A DNA stretch of 9,699 bases, from NCBI GenBank assembly GCA_964408155.1, contig CAYOYJ010000096.1, positions 1-9,699 on the forward strand. Direction: 5' to 3'. This document shows, in pieces, positions 1 to 6,653 of the stretch. The stretch is from JAAYKM01 sp964408155 (GTDB lineage: Bacteria; Desulfobacterota; Syntrophia; Syntrophales; JAAYKM01). Position 1 is the stretch's first letter, and each line of letters opens with the position of its first letter. The notes beneath the pieces are model-generated. The model did no database searches, was not told the origin of the DNA, and saw nothing but the letters and a program-made list of their open reading frames with translations. The position numbers were made by a program, and so were the translations under genes.

Positions 1-231
1 CTGGTCAAAATGACGATCGAGCCACGCAGCCGTTTCGACGCATGTCCGCTTCCAGGTCTGCCCGTAAGGATCTTCACGAATCTCGAACACATCTGGATGA
101 TCGGACAACTTTTCTCCGACAGCGAGCCAGGATTGATGTCCAGCCCGGGCATACGCCTCAAGCAGGTTCCAGGCGATCTGCTCCGCTCCCCCCTTCCGAT
201 CAAACGTACTCACTTGCAGAATTTTGAGCAT
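1..231 (-). CDS. Glycosyltransferase, group 1 / GT4-like, N-terminal fragment (runs off left edge)
   Basis: The minus strand encodes 77 residues starting MLKILQVSTFDRKGGAEQIA and staying open to the window edge. A hydrophobic first strand (LKILQVS) followed by a glycine-rich GGAE loop and a helix (QIAWNLLEAYARAGH), then a second strand (SWLAVG), is the usual N-terminal Rossmann half of GT-B glycosyltransferases of the GT4/group-1 type. These transfer a sugar from a nucleotide-sugar donor in envelope polysaccharide or glycan synthesis. The donor-binding C-terminal half is outside the window, so substrate and exact family are unknown. The ATG at 231-229 was chosen because the frame upstream, back to a stop at 339-337, contains no other ATG, GTG or TTG. 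No clear Shine-Dalgarno sequence precedes it. It is divergent from the next gene. Style and neighbour (a sulfatase head) suggest a planctomycete-like source, which is inference. The overlapping plus-strand open frame here is a shadow. Confidence 0.75.
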   Translation of the reverse strand, partial: MLKILQVSTFDRKGGAEQIAWNLLEAYARAGHQSWLAVGEKLSDHPDVFEIREDPYGQTWKRTCVETAAWLDRHFDQ

Positions 232-372
232 CGGATCGTAAGGAATGGATGTTTGTCGGAATGAGAACCAGAATGTGGCAGGTAAGAAGGCTTTGAGTGT
301 AAACTCAGACTGATATTCTATCCGGTCTGCGGACCTCTATGAATTCAGACTTTCAAATCGAAGGTGTATTTC
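232..372. promoter_or_regulatory. Divergent intergenic region between glycosyltransferase and sulfatase/apgM frame
   Basis: This 141-bp gap separates two divergently transcribed genes, so it should carry promoters for both, but I see no convincing -35/-10 pair. Two short inverted repeats are visible: TGAGT-GTAA-ACTCA at 294-307 and GGTC-TGCG-GACC near 324-335. Neither is followed by a T-run. AAGG at 361-364 serves as the ribosome-binding site of the gene starting at 373. Assignment as a promoter region rests only on gene orientation. Confidence 0.35.
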
Positions 373-1674
373 ATGGCTGCTTCTCGCTGTTTCCTGTCTT
401 ACATATTTACCGCTCTGCTGCTGGTCACAGGCTCTCTCCACTCTGCCAAGGGAGCAGAACGTCTGCCGAATATCATCGTGATTCACAACGACGATCAGGG
501 GTATGGCGACGTCGGCTGTTACGTGGCAAAGGGTTTCCAGACCCCAAACATGGACCGTCTGGCCATGGAGGGAACCATCGGTCTTGTGGATACCATTCCG
601 GAAGGATTTACTCCCGGGAGTGACGTGGCCAACCTGAGCGTTCTGGGTTATAACCCCCACGAGTTTTACTCCGGACGGGGGCCTCTGGAGGCGGCCAACA
701 TGGGCATTCATCTCGATGCCGACGATGTCGCCTTCCGGTGTAACCTGGTGACTTTATCCGATGGTCCCGATATGCGGATGGATGACTTCACCGCCGATCA
801 TATCAGCTCCGCCGAGGCGAGGGAAATTATCCTGACACTCCAGGCGGAAATGGGCAATGAAATCTTCCAGTTTTATCCCGGTGTGGGATACCGCCACTTG
901 CTCGTCTGGCGCGGAGGAGATGTTTCTCCAAAGACCACGCCGCCCCATGACATTACCGGCCGGCTAACAGCACCCTATCTGCCGACGGGAGGGGAAGACG
1001 AGGTCCTGCTCGACCTTATGCACCGGGCGAAATCCATTTTGCAGAATCACCCGGTGAATCTGGAACGTCTTGACAGGGGGAAAAAAGCCGCCAATGCCCT
1101 CTGGTTCTGGGGGCAGGGTAAGGCCCCGGCTATGGTTCCCCTGACGGAGAAATATGAAATTCGCGGCGGCGTCATTTCGGCGGTGGACCTGCTGAACGGA
1201 ATCGGGGTATACGCCGGACTGGAGGTGCTGCGCGTCGACGGCGCCACAGGTTACATCGATACGAACTACCGGGGCAAGGGTGAGAAGGCCCTGGAATGTA
1301 TTCGGGACCGGGATTTCGTGTTTGTTCACGTTGAGGCGCCCGACGAGATGGGACACGCAGGCAATGTCCGGGGCAAGATCAAGGCCATTGAAGACTTTGA
1401 TGAAAAGGTGGTTGGGACGGTTCTCAGTGGGTTGACCGCGTTTGATGCCTGGCGGATTCTGGTCCTCTGCGATCACCCGACGCCGATCGTCTGCCGGACC
1501 CACGTCGCTGACCCGAGCCCGTTCGTCGTCCTTTCCTCTGTGACAGGGGAAAACCGGAAAAACGGTGCGGCTTATTCGGAGAGTGAAGCGAAGAAATCGG
1601 GTATTCTTGTGTCGCCCGGTTATCGGTTGATGGAACTTTTTATCAGGGACTGGAGAGGGTTTGTTGAAGCCTAA
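373..1674 (+). CDS. apgM: Chimeric frame: signal peptide plus sulfatase N-terminus fused to ApgM-type phosphoglycerate mutase / proposed homoserine kinase
   Basis: The frame encodes 433 aa from ATG 373; AAGG at 361-364 lies 8 nt upstream, favouring it over the in-frame GTG at 364. Residues 1-28 look like a signal peptide (R5, then hydrophobic FLSYIFTALLLVTG). Residues 32-56 match the arylsulfatase opening (PNIIVIHNDDQGYGDVGCY), with metal-ligand-type D40/D41. From about T57-T68 the protein is ApgM-like: PGSDVANLSVLGY with candidate phospho-Ser83, WFWGQG at 244-249, APDEMGH (D324, H328), CDHPTP (D367, H368) and RTH (H377). ApgM converts 3- to 2-phosphoglycerate in the cytosol without bisphosphoglycerate; related bacterial proteins are proposed homoserine kinases. 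Normal ApgM is about 400 aa, has no signal peptide, and starts with a GDGMAD-type motif, which is missing here. The sulfatase CxPxR motif is also absent. It overlaps ybgC. The ApgM body is certain; the head is probably a recombination or assembly artefact. Confidence 0.85.
   Translation: MAASRCFLSYIFTALLLVTGSLHSAKGAERLPNIIVIHNDDQGYGDVGCYVAKGFQTPNMDRLAMEGTIGLVDTIPEGFTPGSDVANLSVLGYNPHEFYSGRGPLEAANMGIHLDADDVAFRCNLVTLSDGPDMRMDDFTADHISSAEAREIILTLQAEMGNEIFQFYPGVGYRHLLVWRGGDVSPKTTPPHDITGRLTAPYLPTGGEDEVLLDLMHRAKSILQNHPVNLERLDRGKKAANALWFWGQGKAPAMVPLTEKYEIRGGVISAVDLLNGIGVYAGLEVLRVDGATGYIDTNYRGKGEKALECIRDRDFVFVHVEAPDEMGHAGNVRGKIKAIEDFDEKVVGTVLSGLTAFDAWRILVLCDHPTPIVCRTHVADPSPFVVLSSVTGENRKNGAAYSESEAKKSGILVSPGYRLMELFIRDWRGFVEA
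541..576 (+). other. Sulfatase-to-ApgM junction at shared TPNMDRLA-type helix
   Basis: These 36 bases encode TPNMDRLAMEGT, a segment that fits both an arylsulfatase (TPNxDRLAxEG follows the DDQGYGD loop) and ApgM (TPNMDxLAxxG follows its GDGMAD and LGGKTPL segments). To the left the frame is sulfatase-like; from IGLVDTIPEGF onward it is only ApgM-like. The reading frame is preserved across the join. A stretch of shared sequence like this is where homologous recombination, template switching or a k-mer-based assembly collapse would join two unrelated loci. The exact breakpoint cannot be placed within the segment from one sequence. Confidence 0.7.
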
Positions 1675-2092
1675 CCAGACAAAAATCCGGGTAATCTATG
1701 CCGATACCGACGCCATGGGCATCGTCTACCATACGAACTATATCAAATGGTTTGAAATCGGACGGGGGGAACTCTTCCGGCAGATCGAAATGCCTTACGC
1801 CTGGATTGAAGAACAGGGCTACGGCATGCCCCTGACGGAGGTCTTTGCACATTACCTGTATCCGGCCGAGTACGACCAGGTGCTCCTGGTGGAAACGGAA
1901 ATCGGCTATGTGAAACGGGCGAGTATTCGGTTCAATTACGCCATCTGGGATGAGAACCGAAAAAAAGTGCTGGTGGAAGGGCACTCCGTTCATGCTTTTG
2001 TGGACAAGGGGCGGAAAATTGTCAGAATACCCCCTTTTGTTTTGGATCGGATCAAAAAAATGGAGGAAGCAGGAGATAGCTATGGCGGATAA
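1664..2092 (+). CDS. YbgC/FadM-type acyl-CoA thioesterase (hotdog fold)
   Basis: This is a protein of about 142-143 aa, the usual size of the YbgC/FadM/4-hydroxybenzoyl-CoA thioesterase family. Its opening VIYADTDAMGIVYHTNYIKW carries the family signature: a Tyr-Ala-Asp-Thr-Asp start with the catalytic Asp, then VYHxNYxxWFE and a following GR at the start of the long hotdog helix. The C-terminal strand GHSVHAFVDKGRKIVRIP is also typical. Members hydrolyse acyl- or aroyl-CoA to the free acid in the cytosol, and some act in phospholipid or Tol-Pal contexts. No ATG exists near the N-terminus. Tandem TTG codons at 1661 and 1664 follow GGAG at 1652-1655; 1664 gives the better 8-nt spacing, 1661 is equally possible. 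The start overlaps the end of apgM, implying translational coupling. The acyl substrate cannot be read from sequence; the iorAB neighbourhood makes an arylacyl-CoA conceivable. Confidence 0.88.
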   Translation: MKPNQTKIRVIYADTDAMGIVYHTNYIKWFEIGRGELFRQIEMPYAWIEEQGYGMPLTEVFAHYLYPAEYDQVLLVETEIGYVKRASIRFNYAIWDENRKKVLVEGHSVHAFVDKGRKIVRIPPFVLDRIKKMEEAGDSYGG

Positions 2093-2756
2093 AATGACGA
2101 AGATGGAGCTGGAAGAGCCCGACAAACTGCAAATCTTCTTCGAAGAATTCATGGAGTATGTCAAGCATAACCGGACGATAATCATGATCATCGCTGCGGC
2201 CGTCGTCGTGCTGCTTCTGCTGATTGCAGGCTGGTTCATCTATGACAGATCCTACGAGAACAAGGCCGGTGAACTCTATGAGTCCGCCTTCCTTGTGGAA
2301 AAGTCGGGGGAAGCTCAGGGGGCGGCGATGGCGGTCAAACAGTATAAGGATCTGCTGGCTGCATATCCCCGGAGCAATGCCGCGGTATTCGCCTCTTACC
2401 GGCTCGGCAACCTTTATTTTAAGGTGAACCGCTACGATGAAGCCATTGGTTTTTATAACCAATATCTGGAAAAAGCGTCCCGCAACAATGACTTGACCAC
2501 TCTGGTGCTGAGTGCCTTGGGAGCCTCTTATGAAAGCAAGAAAGACCTGAAAAAAGCCCTGGAGTACTATGAAAAGGCCATCATCACGCCCGTTGATAAT
2601 GGCTTTGTGGCCGTGAATTATCAAAATGCCGCCCGCATCTACGAAGAAATGAACAACAAGGCCAAGGCCCTGGATTATTATAAGAAAGCACTGGCGATTA
2701 CGGTTGATCCGGCCGCCGAACTTCTCATCAAAAGGAAAATTGCCCTGAACAGTTAG
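2082..2756 (+). CDS. Membrane-anchored tetratricopeptide-repeat protein (YfgM-like)
   Basis: The product is 224 aa from ATG 2082, preceded by AGGAG at 2071-2075 with 6-nt spacing. It overlaps the end of the thioesterase gene by 11 nt in another frame. A charged cytoplasmic segment (residues 1-31, acidic ELEEPDKLQIFFEEF) leads into one transmembrane helix at about 32-53 (TIIMIIAAAVVVLLLLIAGWF). After it come TPR-like helical pairs: about 78-100 (AVKQYKDLLAAYPRS), 103-130 (ASYRLGNLYFKVNRYDEAIGFYNQYL), 140-168 (LSALGASYESKKDLKKALEYYEKAI) and 175-208 (AVNYQNAARIYEEMNNKAKALDYYKKAL). A short acidic N-tail, a single helix and a periplasmic TPR domain resemble YfgM, a partner of the Sec translocon and periplasmic chaperones. 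That role here is inference; it may equally be a general scaffold. No catalytic motif is present. Confidence 0.82.
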   Translation: MADKMTKMELEEPDKLQIFFEEFMEYVKHNRTIIMIIAAAVVVLLLLIAGWFIYDRSYENKAGELYESAFLVEKSGEAQGAAMAVKQYKDLLAAYPRSNAAVFASYRLGNLYFKVNRYDEAIGFYNQYLEKASRNNDLTTLVLSALGASYESKKDLKKALEYYEKAIITPVDNGFVAVNYQNAARIYEEMNNKAKALDYYKKALAITVDPAAELLIKRKIALNS

Positions 2757-2794
2757 ACACGCAGCGGCGTTAATATAGAGAGGAAAATCGATAT

Positions 2795-4588
2795 ATGAAA
2801 GTTCTCATGTCAGGAAATGAAGCGATCGCCCGCGGCGCCTACGAGCACGGCGTGCGCTTTGCCGCCGGCTATCCCGGGACGCCCAGTACGGAGATCATGG
2901 AAGCGTATGCACAGTATGAGGGGGTGTATGCCGAATGGTCTCCCAATGAGAAAGTCGCCCTGGAAGCCGCGATCGGAGCGGCTGTGGGCGGCGAGAAGGC
3001 CATGGCGGTCATGAAGCACGTCGGCGTCAATGTGGCGGCGGACCCCCTTTTTACGGCCAGTTATACGGGAACCAATCGCGCACTCGTCATCATTTCGGCC
3101 GATGATCCGTCCATGCACAGTTCCCAGAACGAACAGGATAACCGCAACTATGCGAAATTCGCCAAAGTGCCCATGCTGGAACCTGCCGACAGTCAGGAAG
3201 CGAAGGAATTCATCAAGGTCGCCTTCGACCTGAGTGAACAGTTCGATACCCCCGTCATGCTCAGGACGACGACCCGGGTGGCGCATTCCAAATCGATTGT
3301 CAACCTTGAAGAACCGGGTGTTTTTGAAGACAAGACAGCACTTCTGACCAATGCATCGAAATATGTCATGGTTCCCGGAAATTCACGTGTCCGTCGCCAA
3401 CTGGTGGAAAAAAGAACCGCGGCCCTGAAACAATTTGCCGAATCCTCGGTCCTGAATCGGGTGGAGATGAAAAGCAAAGACGTCGGCATCATCACCTCCG
3501 GCATGCCTTACAATTACGCAAAAGATGCCTTCCCCGAATATTCCTATCTGAAGCTCGGGATGGTGTACCCTCTGCCGGAGAAACTCATCCGTAAATTCGC
3601 CGGGAAGGTTAAAAAACTCTATGTGGTCGAAGAGCTCGATCCCTTCCTGGAGGAGCAGATCAAGGCCATGGGCATCGACGTAACAGGCAAGGCAATTCTT
3701 CCGTTTGCGAATGAACTGGATCCCGGCATTGTCGCCCATGCCATCGGTGGTTGCGCCAGTGATTATGCGATCATGGCAGCCCCGGAAGTGCCGCCGCGAC
3801 CGCCCAATCTCTGCCCGGGCTGTCCCCATCGCGGTATGTTCTATGTCCTGGGAAAACTGGGCGCTTTCGTTTCCGGGGATATCGGCTGTTATACCCTCTC
3901 CTTCATGAAACCCTTGGAAGGACTGCACTCGACGGTCTGCATGGGCGCCAGTATCAGCATGGCCCACGGCATGAGTAAAGCTCTGAAGGACAAGGGGAAA
4001 GGGAAGGTCGTCGCCGTCATCGGCGATTCGACCTTCGTCCACTCGGGGATGACACCGCTTTTGAATATGGCCTATAACGGCAGCGACGCCGTGGTGGTTA
4101 TCTGTGACAACTCCACGACGGCCATGACGGGCATGCAGGAGCATCCGGCGACAGGTTACACCCTCCAGGGACAGCCGACGAAAAAACTCGATTTCGCGGC
4201 TCTGGCCAAGGTTTTCGGGATTGAAAATGTGCGGGTTGTTAACCCCTTCGACCTGAAACAGGTCCGGAAAGTCATGAAGGATGAACTGGCCAACCCCGGT
4301 CCATCCGTCGTCATTGCTGAAAGCCCCTGCGTCCTGTTCCGCAGGGCCAATCCCGCCATCGGAAAGCCCTTCCGGGTCGATCCGGATAAATGCAACGGCT
4401 GCAAACTCTGTCTCGGTCTGAGTTGTTCCCCCATCTCCTGGCGGTCCTTTGCGAAAATGGCCGAAGGAACCTATCAGAAAAAGACGAAAACCCAGGAGGG
4501 GATTGCTTTGATTGATAGCGTCTATTGTACGGGATGCACCCTCTGTCAGCAGTTGTGCAAGGCCGGGGCGATTGTGGAGGAGGAATAA
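2795..4588 (+). CDS. iorA: Indolepyruvate:ferredoxin oxidoreductase, alpha subunit
   Basis: The product is 597 aa, full length for IorA. With IorB it oxidatively decarboxylates aryl-2-oxoacids such as indolepyruvate and phenylpyruvate to aryl-acetyl-CoA in the cytosol, reducing ferredoxin; the reaction can run backwards in anaerobes. Residues 1-160 form the pyrimidine-binding domain (MSGNEAIARGAYEHGV, GYPGTPSTEI, E52 in SPNEKVALE). CPGCPHRG lies at 340-347. The thiamine diphosphate-binding motif begins GDST at 410-413 and ends DNS at 438-440. Two C-terminal [4Fe-4S] ferredoxin motifs follow: C533, C536, C539, C544 (a CX2CX2CX4C form) and C578, C581, C584, C588. The start ATG has AGAGAGG at 2777-2783, a rather long 11-nt spacing. 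iorB begins 3 bp after the stop, as expected for partner subunits. A long antisense open frame over this gene is a codon-bias shadow. Confidence 0.96.
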   Translation: MKVLMSGNEAIARGAYEHGVRFAAGYPGTPSTEIMEAYAQYEGVYAEWSPNEKVALEAAIGAAVGGEKAMAVMKHVGVNVAADPLFTASYTGTNRALVIISADDPSMHSSQNEQDNRNYAKFAKVPMLEPADSQEAKEFIKVAFDLSEQFDTPVMLRTTTRVAHSKSIVNLEEPGVFEDKTALLTNASKYVMVPGNSRVRRQLVEKRTAALKQFAESSVLNRVEMKSKDVGIITSGMPYNYAKDAFPEYSYLKLGMVYPLPEKLIRKFAGKVKKLYVVEELDPFLEEQIKAMGIDVTGKAILPFANELDPGIVAHAIGGCASDYAIMAAPEVPPRPPNLCPGCPHRGMFYVLGKLGAFVSGDIGCYTLSFMKPLEGLHSTVCMGASISMAHGMSKALKDKGKGKVVAVIGDSTFVHSGMTPLLNMAYNGSDAVVVICDNSTTAMTGMQEHPATGYTLQGQPTKKLDFAALAKVFGIENVRVVNPFDLKQVRKVMKDELANPGPSVVIAESPCVLFRRANPAIGKPFRVDPDKCNGCKLCLGLSCSPISWRSFAKMAEGTYQKKTKTQEGIALIDSVYCTGCTLCQQLCKAGAIVEEE

Positions 4589-4591
4589 GCC

Positions 4592-5170
4592 ATGAAAAAT
4601 AAAGTAACGAGTGTCTATATGGTTGGCGTCGGCGGCCAGGGGATCATCCGGGCCAGCGATATTCTCTGCGAAGTCATTATGCGGTCGGGTCTGGACGTCA
4701 AAAAAAGCGAAGTCCATGGCATGGCCCAGCGTGGCGGCAGTGTGACGAGTCATGTCCGCTACGGCAAGAAGGTCTATTCGCCTCTGGCGCCGAAAGGCGG
4801 CGTGGATATTCTCGTGGCGTTTGAAAGGCTCGAGGTGCTGCGTTACCTGGACTACGTAAAACCGAACGGGCGGGTTATCATGAGTGAACTGGAGCTTTAC
4901 CCTCCGGCGGTCAACCTGGGGGTGGCGGCCTATCCGGAAGGCGTGGCCGAGACGGTCCGGAAACGGGTGTCCGATGTGAAAGAAGTGAACGCGACACAGA
5001 TGGCTATCGATGCCGGTAATATCAAGGCGGAAAACACGGCCCTGCTGGGGGTGCTCTCCACCTATCTGGATATTGACGCAAAAATCTGGGATGTGGTGCT
5101 CCGGGAAGCCTTTCCGCCCAAGGTGCTTGATGCAAATCTGCAGGCTTTCGCTGCGGGACGGGTCGCCTGA
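4592..5170 (+). CDS. iorB: Indolepyruvate:ferredoxin oxidoreductase, beta subunit
   Basis: The product is 192 aa, normal length for IorB, the gamma-domain subunit (POR_N/gamma class) of 2-oxoacid:ferredoxin oxidoreductases. Diagnostic segments are VGVGGQGIIRASDIL (residues 11-25), the Rossmann-type glycine loop conserved in this subunit, and KKSEVHGMAQRGGSVTSHVR (37-56), in which HGMAQRGG is the strongest family marker. It completes the heterodimer with IorA and contributes to coenzyme A handling at the active site, as known for the family. ATG 4592 follows a strong GGAGGAGG sequence at 4576-4583, which lies inside the last codons of iorA, so translation of the two subunits is probably coupled. 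No iron-sulfur motif is expected or seen in this subunit. Nothing is truncated. Confidence 0.95.
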   Translation: MKNKVTSVYMVGVGGQGIIRASDILCEVIMRSGLDVKKSEVHGMAQRGGSVTSHVRYGKKVYSPLAPKGGVDILVAFERLEVLRYLDYVKPNGRVIMSELELYPPAVNLGVAAYPEGVAETVRKRVSDVKEVNATQMAIDAGNIKAENTALLGVLSTYLDIDAKIWDVVLREAFPPKVLDANLQAFAAGRVA

Positions 5171-5225
5171 ACGTAGAAACGGTAACCGGGGCTGACACCA
5201 GCGTATTGAAAGAGCGGGTTAAAAG
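5171..5225 (+). other. Short intergenic spacer iorB-ispG
   Basis: This spacer is 55 bp. It contains a small GCTG-ACAC-CAGC hairpin (about 5191-5202) without a following T-run, so it is not a terminator of the usual kind. Only a weak purine stretch (GAGCGGG at 5212-5218) precedes the ispG start. Nothing else is recognisable, and readthrough from iorB into ispG is likely. Confidence 0.4.
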
Positions 5226-6293
5226 ATGCAAGGCAGGAAGGCAACCAGAGCCGTTCATGTAGGGTCTGTTCAGGTAGGCGGCGAGGCTTCTGTCGCCGTG
5301 CAGTCCATGACGAACACGGATACCCGTGATGTTGCCTCTACTGTGGAACAGATCCGGCGGCTGACGGAGGCGGGCTGTGAGATCGCCCGAGTAGCTGTGC
5401 CGGATAAGGAAGCCGCATCGGGTTTATCGGAAATTCGCAGACATTCTCCCTTGCCAGTGATTGCGGACATTCACTTCGATGACCGTCTGGCCCTGATGGC
5501 GATCGAACAGGGTATGGACGGCATCCGAATCAATCCGGGCAACATTCCGAAAGAAAAATTCAAAGGTATCGTGCTATCGGCACGGGAACGGGATATCTGC
5601 ATCCGCCTGGGTATTAACGGCGGCTCCCTGGAAAAGGACCTGTTGGCCAAATACAGTGGCCCGACGGCATCGGCTCTGGTGGAAAGCGCCCTGCGGAGCG
5701 TCGATTACCTGGAAGGGTTGGGTTTTAACAACATGAAGGTTTCCCTCAAATCGTCGGATGTTCCCACGATGATCGATGCCTATCGCGAATTCTCTCAAAA
5801 GAGCGATTATCCTCTGCATCTGGGAGTTACCGAGGCCGGGACGATTCTGCAATCCGCGATCAAGTCATCCCTGGGGATTGGTATCCTCTTGAGTGAAGGT
5901 ATCGGCGATACCATCCGGGTGTCCGTTACGGGCGATCCGGTGCAGGAAATGGATGTGGCCTGGGGCATTCTTCGTGCCCTGAAGCTCAGGGAGCGAGGCC
6001 CCGAAATTATTTCCTGTCCTACCTGCGGCCGCTGTGAAATCGATCTTCTGGCCTTGGTTGAAGAAGTCGAGCGGAGACTGATCAACCTGAAAACACCGCT
6101 GAAAATTGCCCTGATGGGCTGTGTCGTCAACGGTCCGGGTGAGGCGGCGGAAGCGGATATCGGCATTGCCGGCGGTAAAGGAAGCGGTATGCTGTTCAAA
6201 AAAGGACAGGTGGTGCGGAAACTCAAGGAAGCCGAGTTTATTTCTGTCCTGTTCACCGAAATCGATATACTGACTGGCGAAAAAATCAGTTAA
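5226..6293 (+). CDS. ispG: 4-hydroxy-3-methylbut-2-enyl-diphosphate synthase (IspG/GcpE)
   Basis: The product is 355 aa, the standard bacterial length. IspG reduces methylerythritol cyclodiphosphate to HMBPP in the penultimate step of the MEP isoprenoid pathway, using a [4Fe-4S] cluster and electrons from ferredoxin or flavodoxin. The N-terminus VHVGSVQVGGEASVAVQSMT and NTDTRDVASTV, then RVAVPD, ADIHFD, IRINPGNI and LGVTEAGT, trace the TIM-barrel domain to about residue 255. Cluster ligands are C264 and C267 (SCPTCGRC), C299 (MGCVVNGPGE) and E306, matching E. coli C270, C273, C305 and E312 with a constant offset of six. The C-terminal GIAGGKGSGMLFKKG is also conserved. ATG 5226 fits the family N-terminus although its ribosome-binding site is weak. 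It lies 55 bp after iorB and before the AT-rich gap; in many genomes ispG sits directly beside proS, so the gap looks like an interruption of that pairing. Confidence 0.97.
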   Translation: MQGRKATRAVHVGSVQVGGEASVAVQSMTNTDTRDVASTVEQIRRLTEAGCEIARVAVPDKEAASGLSEIRRHSPLPVIADIHFDDRLALMAIEQGMDGIRINPGNIPKEKFKGIVLSARERDICIRLGINGGSLEKDLLAKYSGPTASALVESALRSVDYLEGLGFNNMKVSLKSSDVPTMIDAYREFSQKSDYPLHLGVTEAGTILQSAIKSSLGIGILLSEGIGDTIRVSVTGDPVQEMDVAWGILRALKLRERGPEIISCPTCGRCEIDLLALVEEVERRLINLKTPLKIALMGCVVNGPGEAAEADIGIAGGKGSGMLFKKGQVVRKLKEAEFISVLFTEIDILTGEKIS

Positions 6294-6583
6294 TCATTAC
6301 GCCGTGTTCCTATAACCAATCTGTTCAAAATCCTGCCCCTATTCCATTGGTAATTCTCTTTCAACTTGATAGATTTAAGAGAAAACCTTTCCTTATTATT
6401 GAATTACTATTCTATTGGAACTGCATTGGACTAGTTGGAACAGATGTGCACCAAGCTATTTGTTTCTTTAGGCCGAATCTATATTAATATTTTTAGTTAT
6501 ATCAGTTAGATAACATACATGGCCTGTATCTTGCGAATCCTTTGCTTAACAACAATACGTGCGCATACGGTCACAATTCCAAA

Positions 6584-6602
6584 AGGAGGAGGAAGGAGTG
6601 TC
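6584..6602 (+). promoter_or_regulatory. Exceptionally strong Shine-Dalgarno-like stretch with no full gene behind it
   Basis: AGGAGGAGGAAGGAG at 6584-6598 contains several overlapping near-perfect anti-16S matches. It is placed to serve ATG 6603 (4 nt after the last GGAG) or GTG 6598 (8 nt after AGGAGG 6584-6589). Either start opens only a tiny frame (16 or 19 codons). A site this strong in an otherwise non-coding gap suggests a translated leader peptide or the remains of a gene whose body has been lost. Confidence 0.45.
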
Positions 6603-6653
6603 ATGGTTAGTAAAAAAAGCTTTTTTATTTTTCCCTTCGCAGCGGGTTCATGA
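6603..6653 (+). CDS. Possible 16-codon small peptide (unrecognised)
   Basis: ATG 6603 to TGA 6651-6653 encodes MVSKKSFFIFPFAAGS. It is a basic start followed by an aromatic hydrophobic run, which could be a leader peptide, the broken head of a secreted or membrane protein, or chance. Support is the strong ribosome-binding stretch immediately upstream. Its stop overlaps the ATG of another small frame as ATGA at 6650-6653, the arrangement seen in translationally coupled genes. An alternative GTG start at 6598 in another frame gives a different 19-residue peptide ending at 6657, so the frame is not settled. No family is recognised. Confidence 0.2.
   Translation: MVSKKSFFIFPFAAGS

Noticed and set aside
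10..264. An 84-codon plus-strand frame at the left edge
   Set aside because: It overlaps the minus-strand glycosyltransferase start, which has a recognisable fold pattern; the plus-strand translation does not.
293..321. TTGAGT ... TTCTAT as a promoter for the sulfatase/apgM frame
   Set aside because: Only 4/6 and 3/6 matches to the sigma-70 consensus, in a region whose host is uncertain.
373..456. Signal peptide taken as proof that ApgM is exported in this organism
   Set aside because: The signal peptide belongs to the sulfatase-like head, and the join is suspect. Export of this enzyme family is not known, so no functional claim is made.
3383..4753. A 456-codon open frame on the minus strand opposite iorA and iorB
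   Set aside because: It lies fully antisense to strongly recognised genes and its translation resembles no protein family. Long antisense frames are expected from the codon bias of the plus-strand gene.
6612..6632. A-run, GC, T-run palindrome as a rho-independent terminator
   Set aside because: The stem is almost entirely A:T and has no loop-forming bases or GC-rich base, so it would be a very weak hairpin; it also overlaps the possible small frame.
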